A stretch of DNA of 64,000 nt from Streptomyces sp. NBC_01231 (GCA_035999765.1 CP108521.1:4712001-4776000), one strand, 5' to 3'; shown: positions 1 through 8,141, numbered from the stretch's first letter. Notes: a model not told the origin generated them from the letters alone. Numbers and translations: made by a program.

Positions 1-1
1 G

Positions 2-583
2 ACGCACGGCGGCCCGTTCGCCCTGGTCGGCCCGCGTGAGACGCTCCACGACAAGGTGACGGACGCCCCCACCTCGTACGCGTACGCCGACCCGGACTTC
101 CCGCGCGCCCACCTGGCCGGCTGGGGCGAGGGCTGGCTGCACATGGCCCCGCTGATCGGCGAGGCGGTACGGGAGTCCGGGGCGGACGTCCTCCTCGTCT
201 CGCTCGGCCTGATCGACCTGGGCTTCTACACGAACGCCGAGCAGACGACGGAGAACGTCCGGGGCTTCGTGGCGGCGGCGCGGGAGGCCAACCCGCGGAT
301 ACGCGTCGTCCTGCTGCCGGTGATCCCGAACGTCCGGGCCCTGACGGACACGGACTTCGCGACGCAGGTGGCGCTCTTCAACGACCTGCTGGCGAAGACC
401 GCGGCCGACCTGGACGAGCCGCGCTCACCCCTGCTGCTGGCGTCGCTCCCGCCGTCGTACGACATCCACACCGACACCTACGACGGGACGCACCCGAACG
501 AGAGCGGCGAGCGCAAGATCGCGGCGGCGTTCGCGGACGCGATGCACCAGGCGTGGGACCTGGCGGAGCCGCATCCGGCCTGA
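2..583 (+). CDS. SGNH/GDSL-type esterase (5'-truncated by window edge)
   Basis: The reading frame is open from the first bases of the window, so the true start lies upstream; the GTG at 56 is in frame but has no good ribosome binding site and is probably internal. The 193 visible residues look like the C-terminal part of an SGNH-fold hydrolase: a strand ending in LVSLGLIDLGF (block III position, but without the usual GxND), a long helix-strand repeat, and near the end YDGTHPNESG, which carries the catalytic Asp-x-x-His pair (Asp about visible residue 161). Such enzymes cleave acyl esters. The nucleophile Ser block is outside the window, so substrate and secretion cannot be judged. Confidence 0.75.
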   Translation, partial: THGGPFALVGPRETLHDKVTDAPTSYAYADPDFPRAHLAGWGEGWLHMAPLIGEAVRESGADVLLVSLGLIDLGFYTNAEQTTENVRGFVAAAREANPRIRVVLLPVIPNVRALTDTDFATQVALFNDLLAKTAADLDEPRSPLLLASLPPSYDIHTDTYDGTHPNESGERKIAAAFADAMHQAWDLAEPHPA

Positions 584-603
584 AGCGTTTGACCGAATCT
601 GCG

Positions 604-680
604 CGTGTCCTGGTCACTCTGCGTATCGTTGTACTGCGCGGCTGTACTCGTCCGAGCTGCAGCCGGGGAGGAGCGCCACG
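604..680 (+). repeat. Duplicated Uma2 leader, copy 1
   Basis: This 77-bp leader is closely similar to 3102-3177: both share CGTATCGTTGTACTGCGCGG, the following ACTCGTCC block, and an identical GGAGGAGCGCCACG up to the ATG of a Uma2 gene. It probably holds the promoter (a TATCGT -10-like box) and the ribosome binding site, and was duplicated together with the gene. Confidence 0.7.
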
Positions 681-1286
681 ATGACCGTCCTTGAAGACAG
701 GATCGAGATGGCCGAGAGCGACGAGCACAGCGCGAGCGACGACGGACCCACGCTCGACGCGCTGTTCCAGTGGCTTGAAGAGAGTCCCATCCCCGAGGGC
801 TACAAGACCGAGATCGTCGGGGGGAACATCTTCATGTCACCTCAGCGGGCCACCCATTGGCACATCACCCTGAAAGTCATCGACCAACTGCGCGCCAAGT
901 ACCCGGTCGAGCGCCTGCTGTCCGACGTCCGCATCGACTACCCGGGCCATCTCAACGGTTTCGCCTCCGACGTGACGCTCGTGGCTGACGGGGCCGATAT
1001 GGACGACAAGGGCATCTGGCGTCACCAGGACGTCGAGTTCGTCGCCGAGGTGATCTCGAAGAGCACGGGCGCCAACGACTACGGCCCCAAGAAGACCGCG
1101 TACGCCGAGGCCGAGGTCCCCGTCTACCTCATCGTCGATCCGTACCAGGGCAGGTGCCTCGTCTGCACGCACCCCAAGGGCGGCGAGTACACGACCGAGA
1201 CGAAGGTCCCCTTCGGTGACGAAGTGGACCTCACCGGCACCGTCGTGGGCCTCATCCTGAAGACGGCCGGGTTCCCCCGGGACTGA
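681..1286 (+). CDS. Uma2 family (DUF820) putative endonuclease, paralogue 1
   Basis: 201 residues, starting at ATG with GGAGGAG 8 bases upstream. The Uma2 fold is a PD-(D/E)xK nuclease core; the expected acidic and basic residues are visible as Asp97 (ASDVTLV), Glu123 (VAEVIS) and Lys137/138 (DYGPKKTAYAEA), followed by the family's VPVYLIVDP strand. It is a close paralogue of the gene at 3178-3765, sharing both C-terminus (GFPRD/DFPRD) and leader. Uma2 proteins are very numerous in cyanobacteria and actinomycetes and their physiological target is unknown; nuclease activity is inferred from the fold only. Confidence 0.85.
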   Translation: MTVLEDRIEMAESDEHSASDDGPTLDALFQWLEESPIPEGYKTEIVGGNIFMSPQRATHWHITLKVIDQLRAKYPVERLLSDVRIDYPGHLNGFASDVTLVADGADMDDKGIWRHQDVEFVAEVISKSTGANDYGPKKTAYAEAEVPVYLIVDPYQGRCLVCTHPKGGEYTTETKVPFGDEVDLTGTVVGLILKTAGFPRD

Positions 1287-1360
1287 GGCAGGCGCCGGCT
1301 CCGAGCCGCCGGCAGGAGATGCTTGCATAGAGCGCACTCCAAGTCGTTGGCTTGGGGACC

Positions 1361-2353
1361 ATGAAGTACACGCAGCTCGGACGCACGGGACTCAAGGTCA
1401 GCCGACTCGTCCTCGGCACCATGAACTTCGGTCCGCAGACCGACGAAGCGGACAGCCACGCGATCATGGACGCGGCGCTGGACGCGGGGATCAACTACGT
1501 CGACACGGCCAACGTCTATGGCTGGGGCGAGAACAAGGGCCGTACCGAGGAGATCATCGGTAGCTGGTTCGCCAAGGGTGAGGGCCGCCGCGACAAGACC
1601 GTCCTCGCCACCAAGGTCTACGGCAACATGGCCGGGGACGGCCCCTCCTGGCCGAACCACGACAAGCTGTCCGCCGTCAACATCCGGCGAGCGGTCGACG
1701 CGTCGCTGAAGCGGCTGCAGACCGACTACATCGACGTCTACCAGTTCCACCACATCGACCGCTCGACTCCGTTCGAGGAGATCTGGCAGGCGATCGACGT
1801 CCTCGTCCAGCAGGGGAAGATCCTCTACGTCGGGTCGTCCAACTTCCCCGGCTACAAGATCGCCCAGGCCAACGAGATCGCCGCCCGGCGTGGCGGCACC
1901 ATCGGTCTCGTCAGCGAGCAGTGCCTGTACAACCTGGCCGAGCGCCGCGCCGAGATGGAGGTCATCCCGGCCGCGCAGGAGTACGGCCTCGGGGTCATCC
2001 CCTGGTCGCCGTTGCAGGGCGGGCTGCTGGGCGGCGTCATCAAGAAGGAGGTCGCGGGCGGCCGGCGCGCGAGCGGGCGGGCCGCGGACACCCTCGCCAA
2101 CCCCGCCGCACGCGCCCAGATCCAGGCCTACGAGGACCTGCTCGAGAAGCACGGGATCGAGCCGGGTGAGGCCGCACTGGCCTGGCTGCTCACCCGCCCG
2201 GGCGTGACGGGCCCGATCGTCGGTCCGCGCACCGCCGAGCAGCTCGACTCCGCGCTGCGCGCGGTCGAGCTGGAGCTGAGCGAGGAACTGCTGACCGGCC
2301 TGGAGGAGATCTTCCCCGGCCCGGGGCCGTCTCCGGAGGCCTTCGCCTGGTAG
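1361..2353 (+). CDS. Aldo/keto reductase
   Basis: 330 residues. An in-frame TTG at 1352 exists, but ATG 1361 begins the canonical MKYTQLGRTGLKVS N-terminus. The catalytic tetrad is visible: Asp48 and Tyr53 (DTANVYGWGENKG), Lys85 (ATKVYG) and His130 (YQFHHID). The C-terminal GPIVGPRTAEQLDSAL binds the 2'-phosphate of NADPH in this family. It resembles the YajO/Kvβ-like group of soluble NADPH-dependent carbonyl reductases; the substrate cannot be told. It stands alone on the plus strand and is followed by a hairpin. Confidence 0.9.
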   Translation: MKYTQLGRTGLKVSRLVLGTMNFGPQTDEADSHAIMDAALDAGINYVDTANVYGWGENKGRTEEIIGSWFAKGEGRRDKTVLATKVYGNMAGDGPSWPNHDKLSAVNIRRAVDASLKRLQTDYIDVYQFHHIDRSTPFEEIWQAIDVLVQQGKILYVGSSNFPGYKIAQANEIAARRGGTIGLVSEQCLYNLAERRAEMEVIPAAQEYGLGVIPWSPLQGGLLGGVIKKEVAGGRRASGRAADTLANPAARAQIQAYEDLLEKHGIEPGEAALAWLLTRPGVTGPIVGPRTAEQLDSALRAVELELSEELLTGLEEIFPGPGPSPEAFAW

Positions 2354-2378
2354 GCGGCGGCCCTCGGGGCCGTCGGCC

Positions 2379-2409
2379 GGCGGTGGTCGGGAACTACCTC
2401 CCGACCGCC
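2379..2409. terminator. Hairpin between convergent genes
   Basis: GGCGG-TGG-TCGGGA / TCCCGA-CCGCC with a 6-base ACTACC loop and a 3-base bulge. It lies 25 bases after the aldo/keto reductase stop and overlaps the last codons of the minus-strand small protein. No U-tract, as is common in Streptomyces. Confidence 0.45.
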
Positions 2410-2483
2410 GCCGCCACCGCGACCACGACGAACATCAGCACGAGCGCACCGGCCATGATCCGGTTCCGGGTTTTCGGGTCCAC
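2394..2483 (-). CDS. 29-residue single-span membrane peptide
   Basis: A GTG-started frame 10 bases after the ThpR stop codon encodes a short basic N-terminus (DPKTRNR) followed by a hydrophobic helix of about 20 residues (IMAGALVLMFVVVAVAAAVG) and a final Arg. The arrangement is that of a small single-pass inner-membrane peptide, positive end in the cytoplasm, translationally coupled to thpR. The ribosome binding site is weak (GAAGG directly before GTG). I do not recognise a named family; I regard it as probably real because the charge/hydrophobic pattern is clean and the frame ends properly, but conservation was not tested. Confidence 0.45.
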   Translation of the reverse strand: MDPKTRNRIMAGALVLMFVVVAVAAAVGR

Positions 2484-2493
2484 GCCTTCGAGC

Positions 2494-3066
2494 CTAACCG
2501 GCCGCCTCCAGGGGCCAGCGGCCGACCGTCTCGTAGCGGGGCTGTTCTCCCGGCACCCCCGACGTCGGCAGGTTGCTGCGGACCAGTGTCAGCTCGTCCA
2601 CCGTCCAGGTACGGCTCGTGAACCCCTTCAGGACCTCCAGGAAGGGGTGGACGTCCACTTCCTCGCGGCTGCGGGCCACCGTGAGATGGGCCTTGTACCG
2701 GCGGTGCTCCCCCATGAGTACGCCCGCCTTGCGCGCCGCCGACTCCGCCCGGTCCGCCAGCAGCCGCAGTGCGGGCACATCACCCTCCGCGCCCGCCCAC
2801 AGCGCCCGCCCGTGCCCGAACTGCCCACCGCCGCGCACCGCCAGCGGGAAGGGCGCGGTGCGGTGCGCGGCCCGCTCCAGCCGCGCCGACAGTTCCGCTA
2901 CGAGGTCGTCGTCCACCTCGCCGTAGAAGGCGAGGGTGTAGTGCCAGCCGGGGCGGCCCGTCCAGCGCATGCCGTCCGCGCCGGGAAGCTTCCGCAACTC
3001 GGCCACCTCGGCGGCGAGTTCGCTGGTCACGTCCTCCGGGGGCAGCACGGCGGCGAAGAGTCTCAT
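2494..3066 (-). CDS. thpR: RNA 2',3'-cyclic phosphodiesterase (2H family)
   Basis: 190 residues, the usual size for ThpR/LigT. Both signature 2H motifs are present: H42-Y-T44 (WHYTLAFYG) and H127-L-T129 (KAHLTVARSR). These His/Thr pairs hydrolyse 2',3'-cyclic phosphate RNA ends to 2'-phosphates; the old name 2'-5' RNA ligase reflects a reverse reaction. The N-terminus MRLFAAVLPP is typical. Soluble, cytoplasmic. It lies between the two Uma2 paralogues on the opposite strand, with a small membrane peptide immediately downstream. Confidence 0.9.
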   Translation of the reverse strand: MRLFAAVLPPEDVTSELAAEVAELRKLPGADGMRWTGRPGWHYTLAFYGEVDDDLVAELSARLERAAHRTAPFPLAVRGGGQFGHGRALWAGAEGDVPALRLLADRAESAARKAGVLMGEHRRYKAHLTVARSREEVDVHPFLEVLKGFTSRTWTVDELTLVRSNLPTSGVPGEQPRYETVGRWPLEAAG

Positions 3067-3101
3067 GGGGTCAGTCTGCCCGCCCGGCCCGCACGCCCGG
3101 G

Positions 3102-3177
3102 CGTGTCCCGGTCACCGTACGTATCGTTGTACTGCGCGGCGGCACTCGTCCACAGGGCAGCCGGGAGGAGCGCCACG
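3102..3177 (+). repeat. Duplicated Uma2 leader, copy 2
   Basis: 76-bp counterpart of 604-680, ending in the same GGAGGAGCGCCACG before the ATG at 3178. The two copies differ by scattered substitutions and a 1-bp length change, so the duplication is old. Confidence 0.7.
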
Positions 3178-3765
3178 ATGACCGTCGTAGACGACAGGAT
3201 CGCCATGGCCGACGCCAACACCAAGCGCTTGGACGAGTGGTTCGAGCGCCTTGAGCGGATGCCCGTCCCCGAAGGCTTCAGGGTCGAGATCGTCGGGGGC
3301 AACGTTCACATGACGCATCAGCGCGACACCCACTGGCAGATCATTCGCCGGATCGTACGGGCGGTCGAGGACAGGTTCGGCATGGACGCCACGGTCTTTT
3401 CGGACGTACGTATCGACTTCCCCGGCCACGAGAACGGCTTCTGCCCGGACGTGGCCCTGCTCAGCGCCTCGGCGGTGAAGGACGACGAGGGGCGCTGGCG
3501 CCATGAGGACGTCGAGTTCGTCGCCGAGGTCATCTCCCGGGGTACGGCAGCCAACGACTACGGCCCCAAGAAGACCGCGTACGCGCTGGCCGAGGTCCCC
3601 GTGTACCTCATCGCCGACCCGTATCAGGGCACGTGCCGTCTCTACCTCAAGCCCAAGGGCGACGACTACGGGATCGAGACGAAGGTCGCCTTCGGGGACG
3701 ACGTGGATCTCACCGACACCGTCGTCGGCCTCACCCTCGAGACCGACGACTTCCCCCGCGACTGA
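3178..3765 (+). CDS. Uma2 family (DUF820) putative endonuclease, paralogue 2
   Basis: 195 residues from ATG 3178, chosen because the conserved leader and N-terminus (MTVVDDRIAMAD) match paralogue 1; a longer frame opening at 2383 is the antisense of thpR and is not real. Putative PD-(D/E)xK residues are Asp91 (CPDVALL), Glu117 (VAEVIS) and Lys131/132 (DYGPKKTAYALA). It ends 12 bases from the convergent MFS gene. Function beyond predicted nuclease fold is unknown; the pair probably arose by duplication, and the aldo/keto reductase and thpR now separate them. Confidence 0.85.
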   Translation: MTVVDDRIAMADANTKRLDEWFERLERMPVPEGFRVEIVGGNVHMTHQRDTHWQIIRRIVRAVEDRFGMDATVFSDVRIDFPGHENGFCPDVALLSASAVKDDEGRWRHEDVEFVAEVISRGTAANDYGPKKTAYALAEVPVYLIADPYQGTCRLYLKPKGDDYGIETKVAFGDDVDLTDTVVGLTLETDDFPRD

Positions 3766-3777
3766 CGCCCCACAGGA

Positions 3778-5235
3778 CTACGCCGCCGCGGCCAGCTCCT
3801 CCTTCTCCCGCGGCACGAAGGCGACCCGCGGATGCCCGCCGTTCCAGCCCACGGACAGGCGCAGGTTGCCCACCCGGGCGAGGACCAGGCCGATCGTGAC
3901 GGCCGCGGCCGCCGCGATGGCGCCGCCCACCGCGAGGCCCACCCGGACGCCGTACGCGTCCGTGACCCAGCCGGCGATCGGTGCGCCCACGGGCGAGCCG
4001 CCCAGGAAGACCATCATGTAGAGGGCCATCACACGGCCGCGCATGGCCGGGTCGGTGGTCATCTGGATGCTGGTGTTCGCGGTGACGTTGACGGTCATCC
4101 CGAACATCCCGATCGGGGCCATGAGCAGGGCGAACAGCCACAGGGACGGGGCCGCCGCGGCCACCAGCTCCATCGCGCCGAAGGCCACCGCCGCCGCGAT
4201 CAGCACCCGCATCCGGGTGGTGCCGCGGCGTGCCGCCAGCAGGGCGCCCGCGAGGGAGCCGATCGCCATCAGCGTGTTGAAGAGGCTGTAGGAGCCGGCG
4301 CCCGCGTCGAAGACGTCGTCGGCGAAGGCCGAGAGGTAGACGGGGAAGTTGAAGCCGAAGGTGCCGATGAACCCGACCAGGACGATGGTCCAGATCAGGT
4401 CGGGGCGGCCGGCGACGTAGTGCAGGCCCTCCCGCAGCTGGCCCTTGGCGCGCGGGGCACGCTCGACGACGTGCAGGTCACGTGCGCGCATCAGCAGCAG
4501 GCCGGCGATGGGCGCGACGAAGGACAGACCGTTGGCGAGGAACGCGTAGCCGGTGCCGACGCCGGTGATCATCAGGCCGGCGACGGCGGGACCGACCAGG
4601 CGGGCCGACTGGAAGTTCGCGGAGTTCAGGCTGACCGCGTTCTGCAGCTGGCCCGGGCCGACCAGCTCGGAGACGAAGGACTGGCGGGCCGGGTTGTCGA
4701 CGACCGTGGCGAGGCCGACGGCGAAGGCGGCGAGGTAGACGTGCCAGATCTGGACGTGTCCGGAGAGGGTGAGGACGGCGAGCGCGATCGCGGTGAGGGC
4801 CATCGCCGCCTGGGTGACGAGCAGGGCGGGCCGCTTGCGCAGCCGGTCGACCAGGACGCCGCCGTAGAGGCCGAACAGCAGCATCGGCAGGAACTGCAGG
4901 GCTGTCGTGACGCCGACGGCGGTCGAGGAGCCGGTGAGGCTGAGGACCAGCCAGTCCTGGGCGATGCGCTGCATCCAGGTGCCGATGTTGGAGACGACCT
5001 GGCCGAGGAAGAAGAGCCGGTAGTTGCGGACCTTGAGCGAGCTGAACATCGAGGACTTGCGGGCGGCGCCCTCGACGGGCGCCTTGGGCGAGAGCTCGGG
5101 GGTGGGCGAGAGCTCGGGGCTGGCCGGTTGCTCGGGACTGGTCGAGGAGTCGCGTGCGGCCGGGGCGTCGTGTGCGGTTGGGGTGTCGTGGGTGGTCGGT
5201 GCGGGGGCGGAGTCTGCTCCGGGTCCCGAACTCAA
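3778..5235 (-). CDS. MFS transporter (MFS_3/EntS-like)
   Basis: 485 residues with about 12 predicted membrane spans, beginning near SSLKVRNYRLFFLGQ (residue about 65) after a Ser/Pro-rich, repeat-containing cytoplasmic tail (HDTPTAHDAP, SPELSPTPELSP). The MFS loop 2-3 motif appears as GGVLVDRLRKRPALL. The sequence style (NYRLFFLGQVVSNIGTWMQ, ARQSFVSELVG) is that of the MFS_3 group, which includes siderophore and drug exporters. It follows the MarR gene with a 27-base gap and is probably co-transcribed and controlled by it, which argues for export of a small toxic or signalling molecule. The long N-terminal tail could be shorter if translation starts at an internal codon. Confidence 0.88.
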   Translation of the reverse strand: MSSGPGADSAPAPTTHDTPTAHDAPAARDSSTSPEQPASPELSPTPELSPKAPVEGAARKSSMFSSLKVRNYRLFFLGQVVSNIGTWMQRIAQDWLVLSLTGSSTAVGVTTALQFLPMLLFGLYGGVLVDRLRKRPALLVTQAAMALTAIALAVLTLSGHVQIWHVYLAAFAVGLATVVDNPARQSFVSELVGPGQLQNAVSLNSANFQSARLVGPAVAGLMITGVGTGYAFLANGLSFVAPIAGLLLMRARDLHVVERAPRAKGQLREGLHYVAGRPDLIWTIVLVGFIGTFGFNFPVYLSAFADDVFDAGAGSYSLFNTLMAIGSLAGALLAARRGTTRMRVLIAAAVAFGAMELVAAAAPSLWLFALLMAPIGMFGMTVNVTANTSIQMTTDPAMRGRVMALYMMVFLGGSPVGAPIAGWVTDAYGVRVGLAVGGAIAAAAAVTIGLVLARVGNLRLSVGWNGGHPRVAFVPREKEELAAAA

Positions 5236-5262
5236 AAGGGCTCGCCTCCTCGTGGACGCTGC

Positions 5263-5700
5263 TTACCGGTGTGCGAGCTTCTCCAGCACGGGGGCGGCGG
5301 CGCGCAGTTTCGCCCACTCGTCCTCGTCGAGACCGTCGACCAGGGTGGCCAGGAAGGCGTTCCGCTTACGGCGGCTCTCCTCGAGCATGGCCTCGGCCTG
5401 CTCGGTCTTCGTGACGACCTTCTGGCGGCGGTCCTCGGGATGCGGCTCCAGGCGGACCAGCCCCTTGGCTTCGAGCAGCGCCACGATCCGGGTCATCGAC
5501 GGCGGCTGGACATGCTCCTTGCGGGCGAGTTCGCCCGGGGTGGCCTTGCCGCAGAGGGACAGGGTGCCGAGCACCGACATCTCGGTGGGGCTCAGCGACT
5601 CGTCGACCCGCTGGTGCTTGAGTCGACGCGACAGGCGCATCACGGCGGAGCGAAGGGAGTTCACGGCGGCAGCGTCGTCGCCATGGGTAAGGTCCGGCAT
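5263..5700 (-). CDS. MarR family transcriptional regulator
   Basis: 145 residues from ATG 5700 (MPDLTHGDDAAAV). In-frame upstream Met codons at MSYAKEM and beyond overlap the likely operator, so I prefer the downstream start. The winged helix-turn-helix spans about residues 40-98 (SPTEMSVLGTL; TPGELARKEHVQPPSMTRIVALLEAKGLV; wing HPEDRRQK), flanked by dimerisation helices. MarR proteins are dimeric repressors released by small phenolic or drug-like ligands. It is the first gene of a two-gene unit with the MFS exporter, the standard MarR-exporter arrangement. Confidence 0.88.
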   Translation of the reverse strand: MPDLTHGDDAAAVNSLRSAVMRLSRRLKHQRVDESLSPTEMSVLGTLSLCGKATPGELARKEHVQPPSMTRIVALLEAKGLVRLEPHPEDRRQKVVTKTEQAEAMLEESRRKRNAFLATLVDGLDEDEWAKLRAAAPVLEKLAHR

Positions 5701-5703
5701 CTC

Positions 5704-5731
5704 TTTAGCGTAACTCATTACTCTGGCTAAA
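5704..5731. promoter_or_regulatory. Possible MarR autoregulatory operator
   Basis: Immediately before the MarR start codon lies an interrupted inverted repeat with outer arms TTTAGC...GCTAAA separated by 16 bases, in unusually AT-rich sequence (contains TAACTCATTACTC). Its position would let a bound dimer block transcription of the marR-MFS unit. Inferred from symmetry and position only. Confidence 0.35.
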
Positions 5732-5850
5732 CAAGCTGGGGTGCACAGCGATTCCCGTGACGCGGGCCACTGAAACGCGACCCTCACCCGAACGAGTGAC
5801 GCGGCGGCGGAAAGTGAACGTCAGTGGCAACCTGCCGCGACCCTCATGTC

Positions 5851-6033
5851 ATGGGGACCAGTGTGCTCAGCCTGCGGATAGACGGGGAGCTGCTCGAACG
5901 GCTCCGACACCACGCGGCGAAGAGGGGAATGAGCGTCCAGGACTACGTCGTCCGGACGCTCGTTCGCGACGACTTCGACGAGCGGTTCCAGGCCGCCGTC
6001 GACGAGACGGAGAAGTTCTACGGCGTCACGTGA
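5851..6033 (+). CDS. Ribbon-helix-helix DNA-binding protein
   Basis: 60 residues from ATG 5851 (MGTSVLSLRID). The pattern VLSLRIDGELLERLRHHAAKRGMSVQDYVVRTLV is a classical MetJ/CopG-type ribbon-helix-helix: an N-terminal β-strand for groove contact, then two helices. Such proteins bind DNA as dimers; many are antitoxins, but no toxin gene is adjacent here, so it is likely a stand-alone small regulator. The acidic tail (DDFDERFQAAVDETEKFYG) may mediate contacts. It converges on the NCS2 permease. Confidence 0.75.
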   Translation: MGTSVLSLRIDGELLERLRHHAAKRGMSVQDYVVRTLVRDDFDERFQAAVDETEKFYGVT

Positions 6034-6051
6034 GACCTCCGGCCCACGCGA

Positions 6052-6075
6052 GGCCTCACGTGATCAGGTGAGACC
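6052..6075. terminator. Hairpin between convergent genes
   Basis: GGCCTCAC / GTGAGACC with an 8-base loop (one G-T type mismatch), located between the ends of the ribbon-helix-helix gene and the permease. It partly overlaps the 23-bp repeat block. Confidence 0.4.
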
Positions 6076-6138
6076 GAGGGCCGGCATCACGTGAAGCCGA
6101 GGGCCGGCATCATGTGAGGCCGAGGGCCGGCATCAGGT
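6070..6138. repeat. 23-bp tandem repeat x3 at the permease 3' end
   Basis: Three head-to-tail units (6070-6092, 6093-6115, 6116-6138) share CCGAGGGCCGGCATCA. The third unit encodes the permease C-terminus (LMPALGL), the second contains its stop codon, and the first is downstream. The period is not a multiple of three, so each copy would read MPALGLT/F in a different frame. Confidence 0.9.
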
Positions 6139-7561
6139 AGTAGAAGGCGAACACGGCCGACACGGCGTACATCGCGGCCGGGATCTCCTTGCCCCGGCCG
6201 GCCGCCAGGCGCAGCACCACGAAGGTGATGAAGCCCATGCCGATGCCGTTGGTGATCGAGTAGGTGAACGGCATCATCACCATGGTCACGAAGGCCGGGA
6301 CGGCGATGGTGTGGTCGGCCCAGTCGATCTCCTTGACCGAGCCGGCCAGGATCAGGTAGCCGACCGCGAGCAGGGCCGGGGTGGCGGCCTGGGACGGGAC
6401 CATCGTGGCGACCGGGGTCAGGAAGAGCGCCACGGCGAACAGGCCGCCGGTGACGACGTTCGCGAAGCCGGTGCGGGCGCCCTCGCCGACGCCGGCGGTG
6501 GACTCGACGAAGCAGGTGGTGGCCGAGGAGCTGCTGGCACCGCCCGCGGCGACCGCGATGCCGTCGACGAAGAGGACCTTGTTGATGCCGGGCATCTGGC
6601 CCTGGGCGTCGGTCAGCTGGGCCTCGTCGCTGACGCCCATGATCGTGCCCATCGCGTCGAAGAAGCACGACAGCAGCACGGTGAAGACGAACAGGACGCC
6701 GGTCAGCACGCCGACCTTGTCGAAGCCGCCGAAGAGGCTGACCTTGCCGAGCAGACCGAAGTCGGGGGTGGCGACGGGGTTGCCGGGCCACTTGGGGGTG
6801 GTGAGGCCCCAGGACGGCACCGTCGCGACCGCGTTGATGATCACGGCCAGGACCGTCATCGTGACGATCGATATGAGGATCGCGCCGGTGACCTTGCGGA
6901 CGATGAGGGCGAGGGTGAGCAGGGCGCCCAGGACGAAGACGAGGACCGGCCAGCCGTTCAGGTGACCGTCGGCGCCGAGCTGGAGCGGGACGGTGGTGTG
7001 GGCGACGTCCGGGATCCGGGAGATGAAGCCGGAGTCGACGAGGCCGATCAGCATGATGAACAGGCCGATGCCGATGGAGATGGCCTTGCGCAGGCCGTAG
7101 GGCACGGCGTTCATGACGCGCTCGCGCAGGCCCGTGGCGACCAGCAGCATCACGACGAAGCCGGCCAGGACGACCATGCCCATCGCGTCCGGCCAGGACA
7201 TCCTGGGTGCGAGCTGGAGGGCGACGACCGAGTTCACGCCGAGACCGGCGGCAAGCGCGATCGGCACGTTGCCGACGACGCCCATCAGGAGGGTGGTGAA
7301 CGCCGCCGTCACGGCCGTCGCCGTCACCAGCTGGCCGTTGTCGAGCTGGTGCCCGTACATGTCCTTCGCGCTGCCGAGGATGATCGGGTTCAGCACGATG
7401 ATGTAGGCCATCGCGAAGAAGGTGGCGAATCCGCCCCGGATCTCACGGGACAGAGTGCTGCCCCGCTCCGTGATCCGGAAGTAGCGGTCGAGGGCGCCGT
7501 GCGCGGGCGTGCCGCCCGGTTGACCGGACGCGGGAACCTTGGCGGGGGCCGAGGTGGGCAT
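6110..7561 (-). CDS. NCS2/AzgA-type purine permease
   Basis: 483 residues; ATG 7561 is preceded by GAGG with 8-base spacing, better than the upstream in-frame codons. About 12-14 hydrophobic segments begin at GGFATFFAMAYIIVLNPIILG (residue about 43), the signature opening of AzgA-like guanine/hypoxanthine/adenine permeases. Other family blocks are visible: GLGVNSVVALQL, GLRKAISIGIGLFIMLIGL, FFDAMGTIMGVSDEAQL and the Ser-rich SSSSATTCFVESTAGVGEGARTG segment lining the substrate site. These are proton symporters for purine bases. Single-gene unit; the C-terminus lies in a tandem repeat. Confidence 0.9.
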   Translation of the reverse strand: MPTSAPAKVPASGQPGGTPAHGALDRYFRITERGSTLSREIRGGFATFFAMAYIIVLNPIILGSAKDMYGHQLDNGQLVTATAVTAAFTTLLMGVVGNVPIALAAGLGVNSVVALQLAPRMSWPDAMGMVVLAGFVVMLLVATGLRERVMNAVPYGLRKAISIGIGLFIMLIGLVDSGFISRIPDVAHTTVPLQLGADGHLNGWPVLVFVLGALLTLALIVRKVTGAILISIVTMTVLAVIINAVATVPSWGLTTPKWPGNPVATPDFGLLGKVSLFGGFDKVGVLTGVLFVFTVLLSCFFDAMGTIMGVSDEAQLTDAQGQMPGINKVLFVDGIAVAAGGASSSSATTCFVESTAGVGEGARTGFANVVTGGLFAVALFLTPVATMVPSQAATPALLAVGYLILAGSVKEIDWADHTIAVPAFVTMVMMPFTYSITNGIGMGFITFVVLRLAAGRGKEIPAAMYAVSAVFAFYYLMPALGLT

Positions 7562-7731
7562 GCGAGACCTCATCACCAGCGGCTTTCCCCCAGGCGCCCT
7601 TGGTGTTTCGTACGAAGAGAAGTGGCCGGACACAAACGGGTTCAGTATGAACGTATGCCTGCCGGGAAGCCATCTCCGCGCGTAGACACCGTCCGGGCAG
7701 CGCGGTCGGGGGACGGTCGTAAGCTGTCCCC

Positions 7732-8013
7732 ATGGCCGTGTTCTCTTCGGGATCCCTCAAGCACGAGGCGCCGGAGCCCCTTGAGGGCCCCATCGTCCCC
7801 ACCATCGTCGGCGGCACGATCCTCTGGTTCGTCCTCTTCCTGGTGCAGCTCCCCTTCTACGGCTGGTTCGACGACCACGGCCACACGTGGTGGTTGTGGA
7901 CCTGCCTGGCCGGGGGCGGGCTCGGGTTCATCGGCATCTGGTACGTCCGCCGGCGGGACGCCGCGATCAAGAGGTCGGCCGCCGAGGACAGGCCTGTCAC
8001 CGCCGCGGAGTGA
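7732..8013 (+). CDS. DUF2530 membrane protein
   Basis: 93 residues from ATG 7732. Two membrane helices (about 24-44, IVGGTILWFVLFLVQLPFYG, and 52-70, WWLWTCLAGGGLGFIGIWY) end in a basic cytoplasmic stretch (RRRDAAIKR). The N-terminal EAPEPLEGP and WYVRRRDAA segments are typical of the actinobacterial DUF2530 family. Function unknown. Divergent from the purine permease with 170 bases between them. Confidence 0.8.
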   Translation: MAVFSSGSLKHEAPEPLEGPIVPTIVGGTILWFVLFLVQLPFYGWFDDHGHTWWLWTCLAGGGLGFIGIWYVRRRDAAIKRSAAEDRPVTAAE

Positions 8014-8025
8014 CCGGCGGTCCGT

Positions 8026-8039
8026 AGGCCCATGGGCCT
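8026..8039. promoter_or_regulatory. Perfect palindrome upstream of P-type ATPase
   Basis: AGGCCCATGGGCCT is a 14-bp perfect palindrome centred between the DUF2530 stop and the ATPase start. It could be an operator or simply a small terminator stem; nothing else supports a specific regulator. Confidence 0.25.
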
Positions 8040-8141
8040 GTAGTACCAGGGCATCACTCGCCGCCACCCCTCTCCTCCGCAAGTCGGTTCTTCCGCGCAC
8101 TCGGCGGGTGAAGGCGTAAATCCGCACGTACCGTCGGATGC

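Noticed and set aside
2383..3177. N-terminal extension of the second Uma2 gene (frame open from 2383)
   Set aside because: This part is antisense to thpR; the ATG at 3178 has the duplicated leader and ribosome binding site of paralogue 1.
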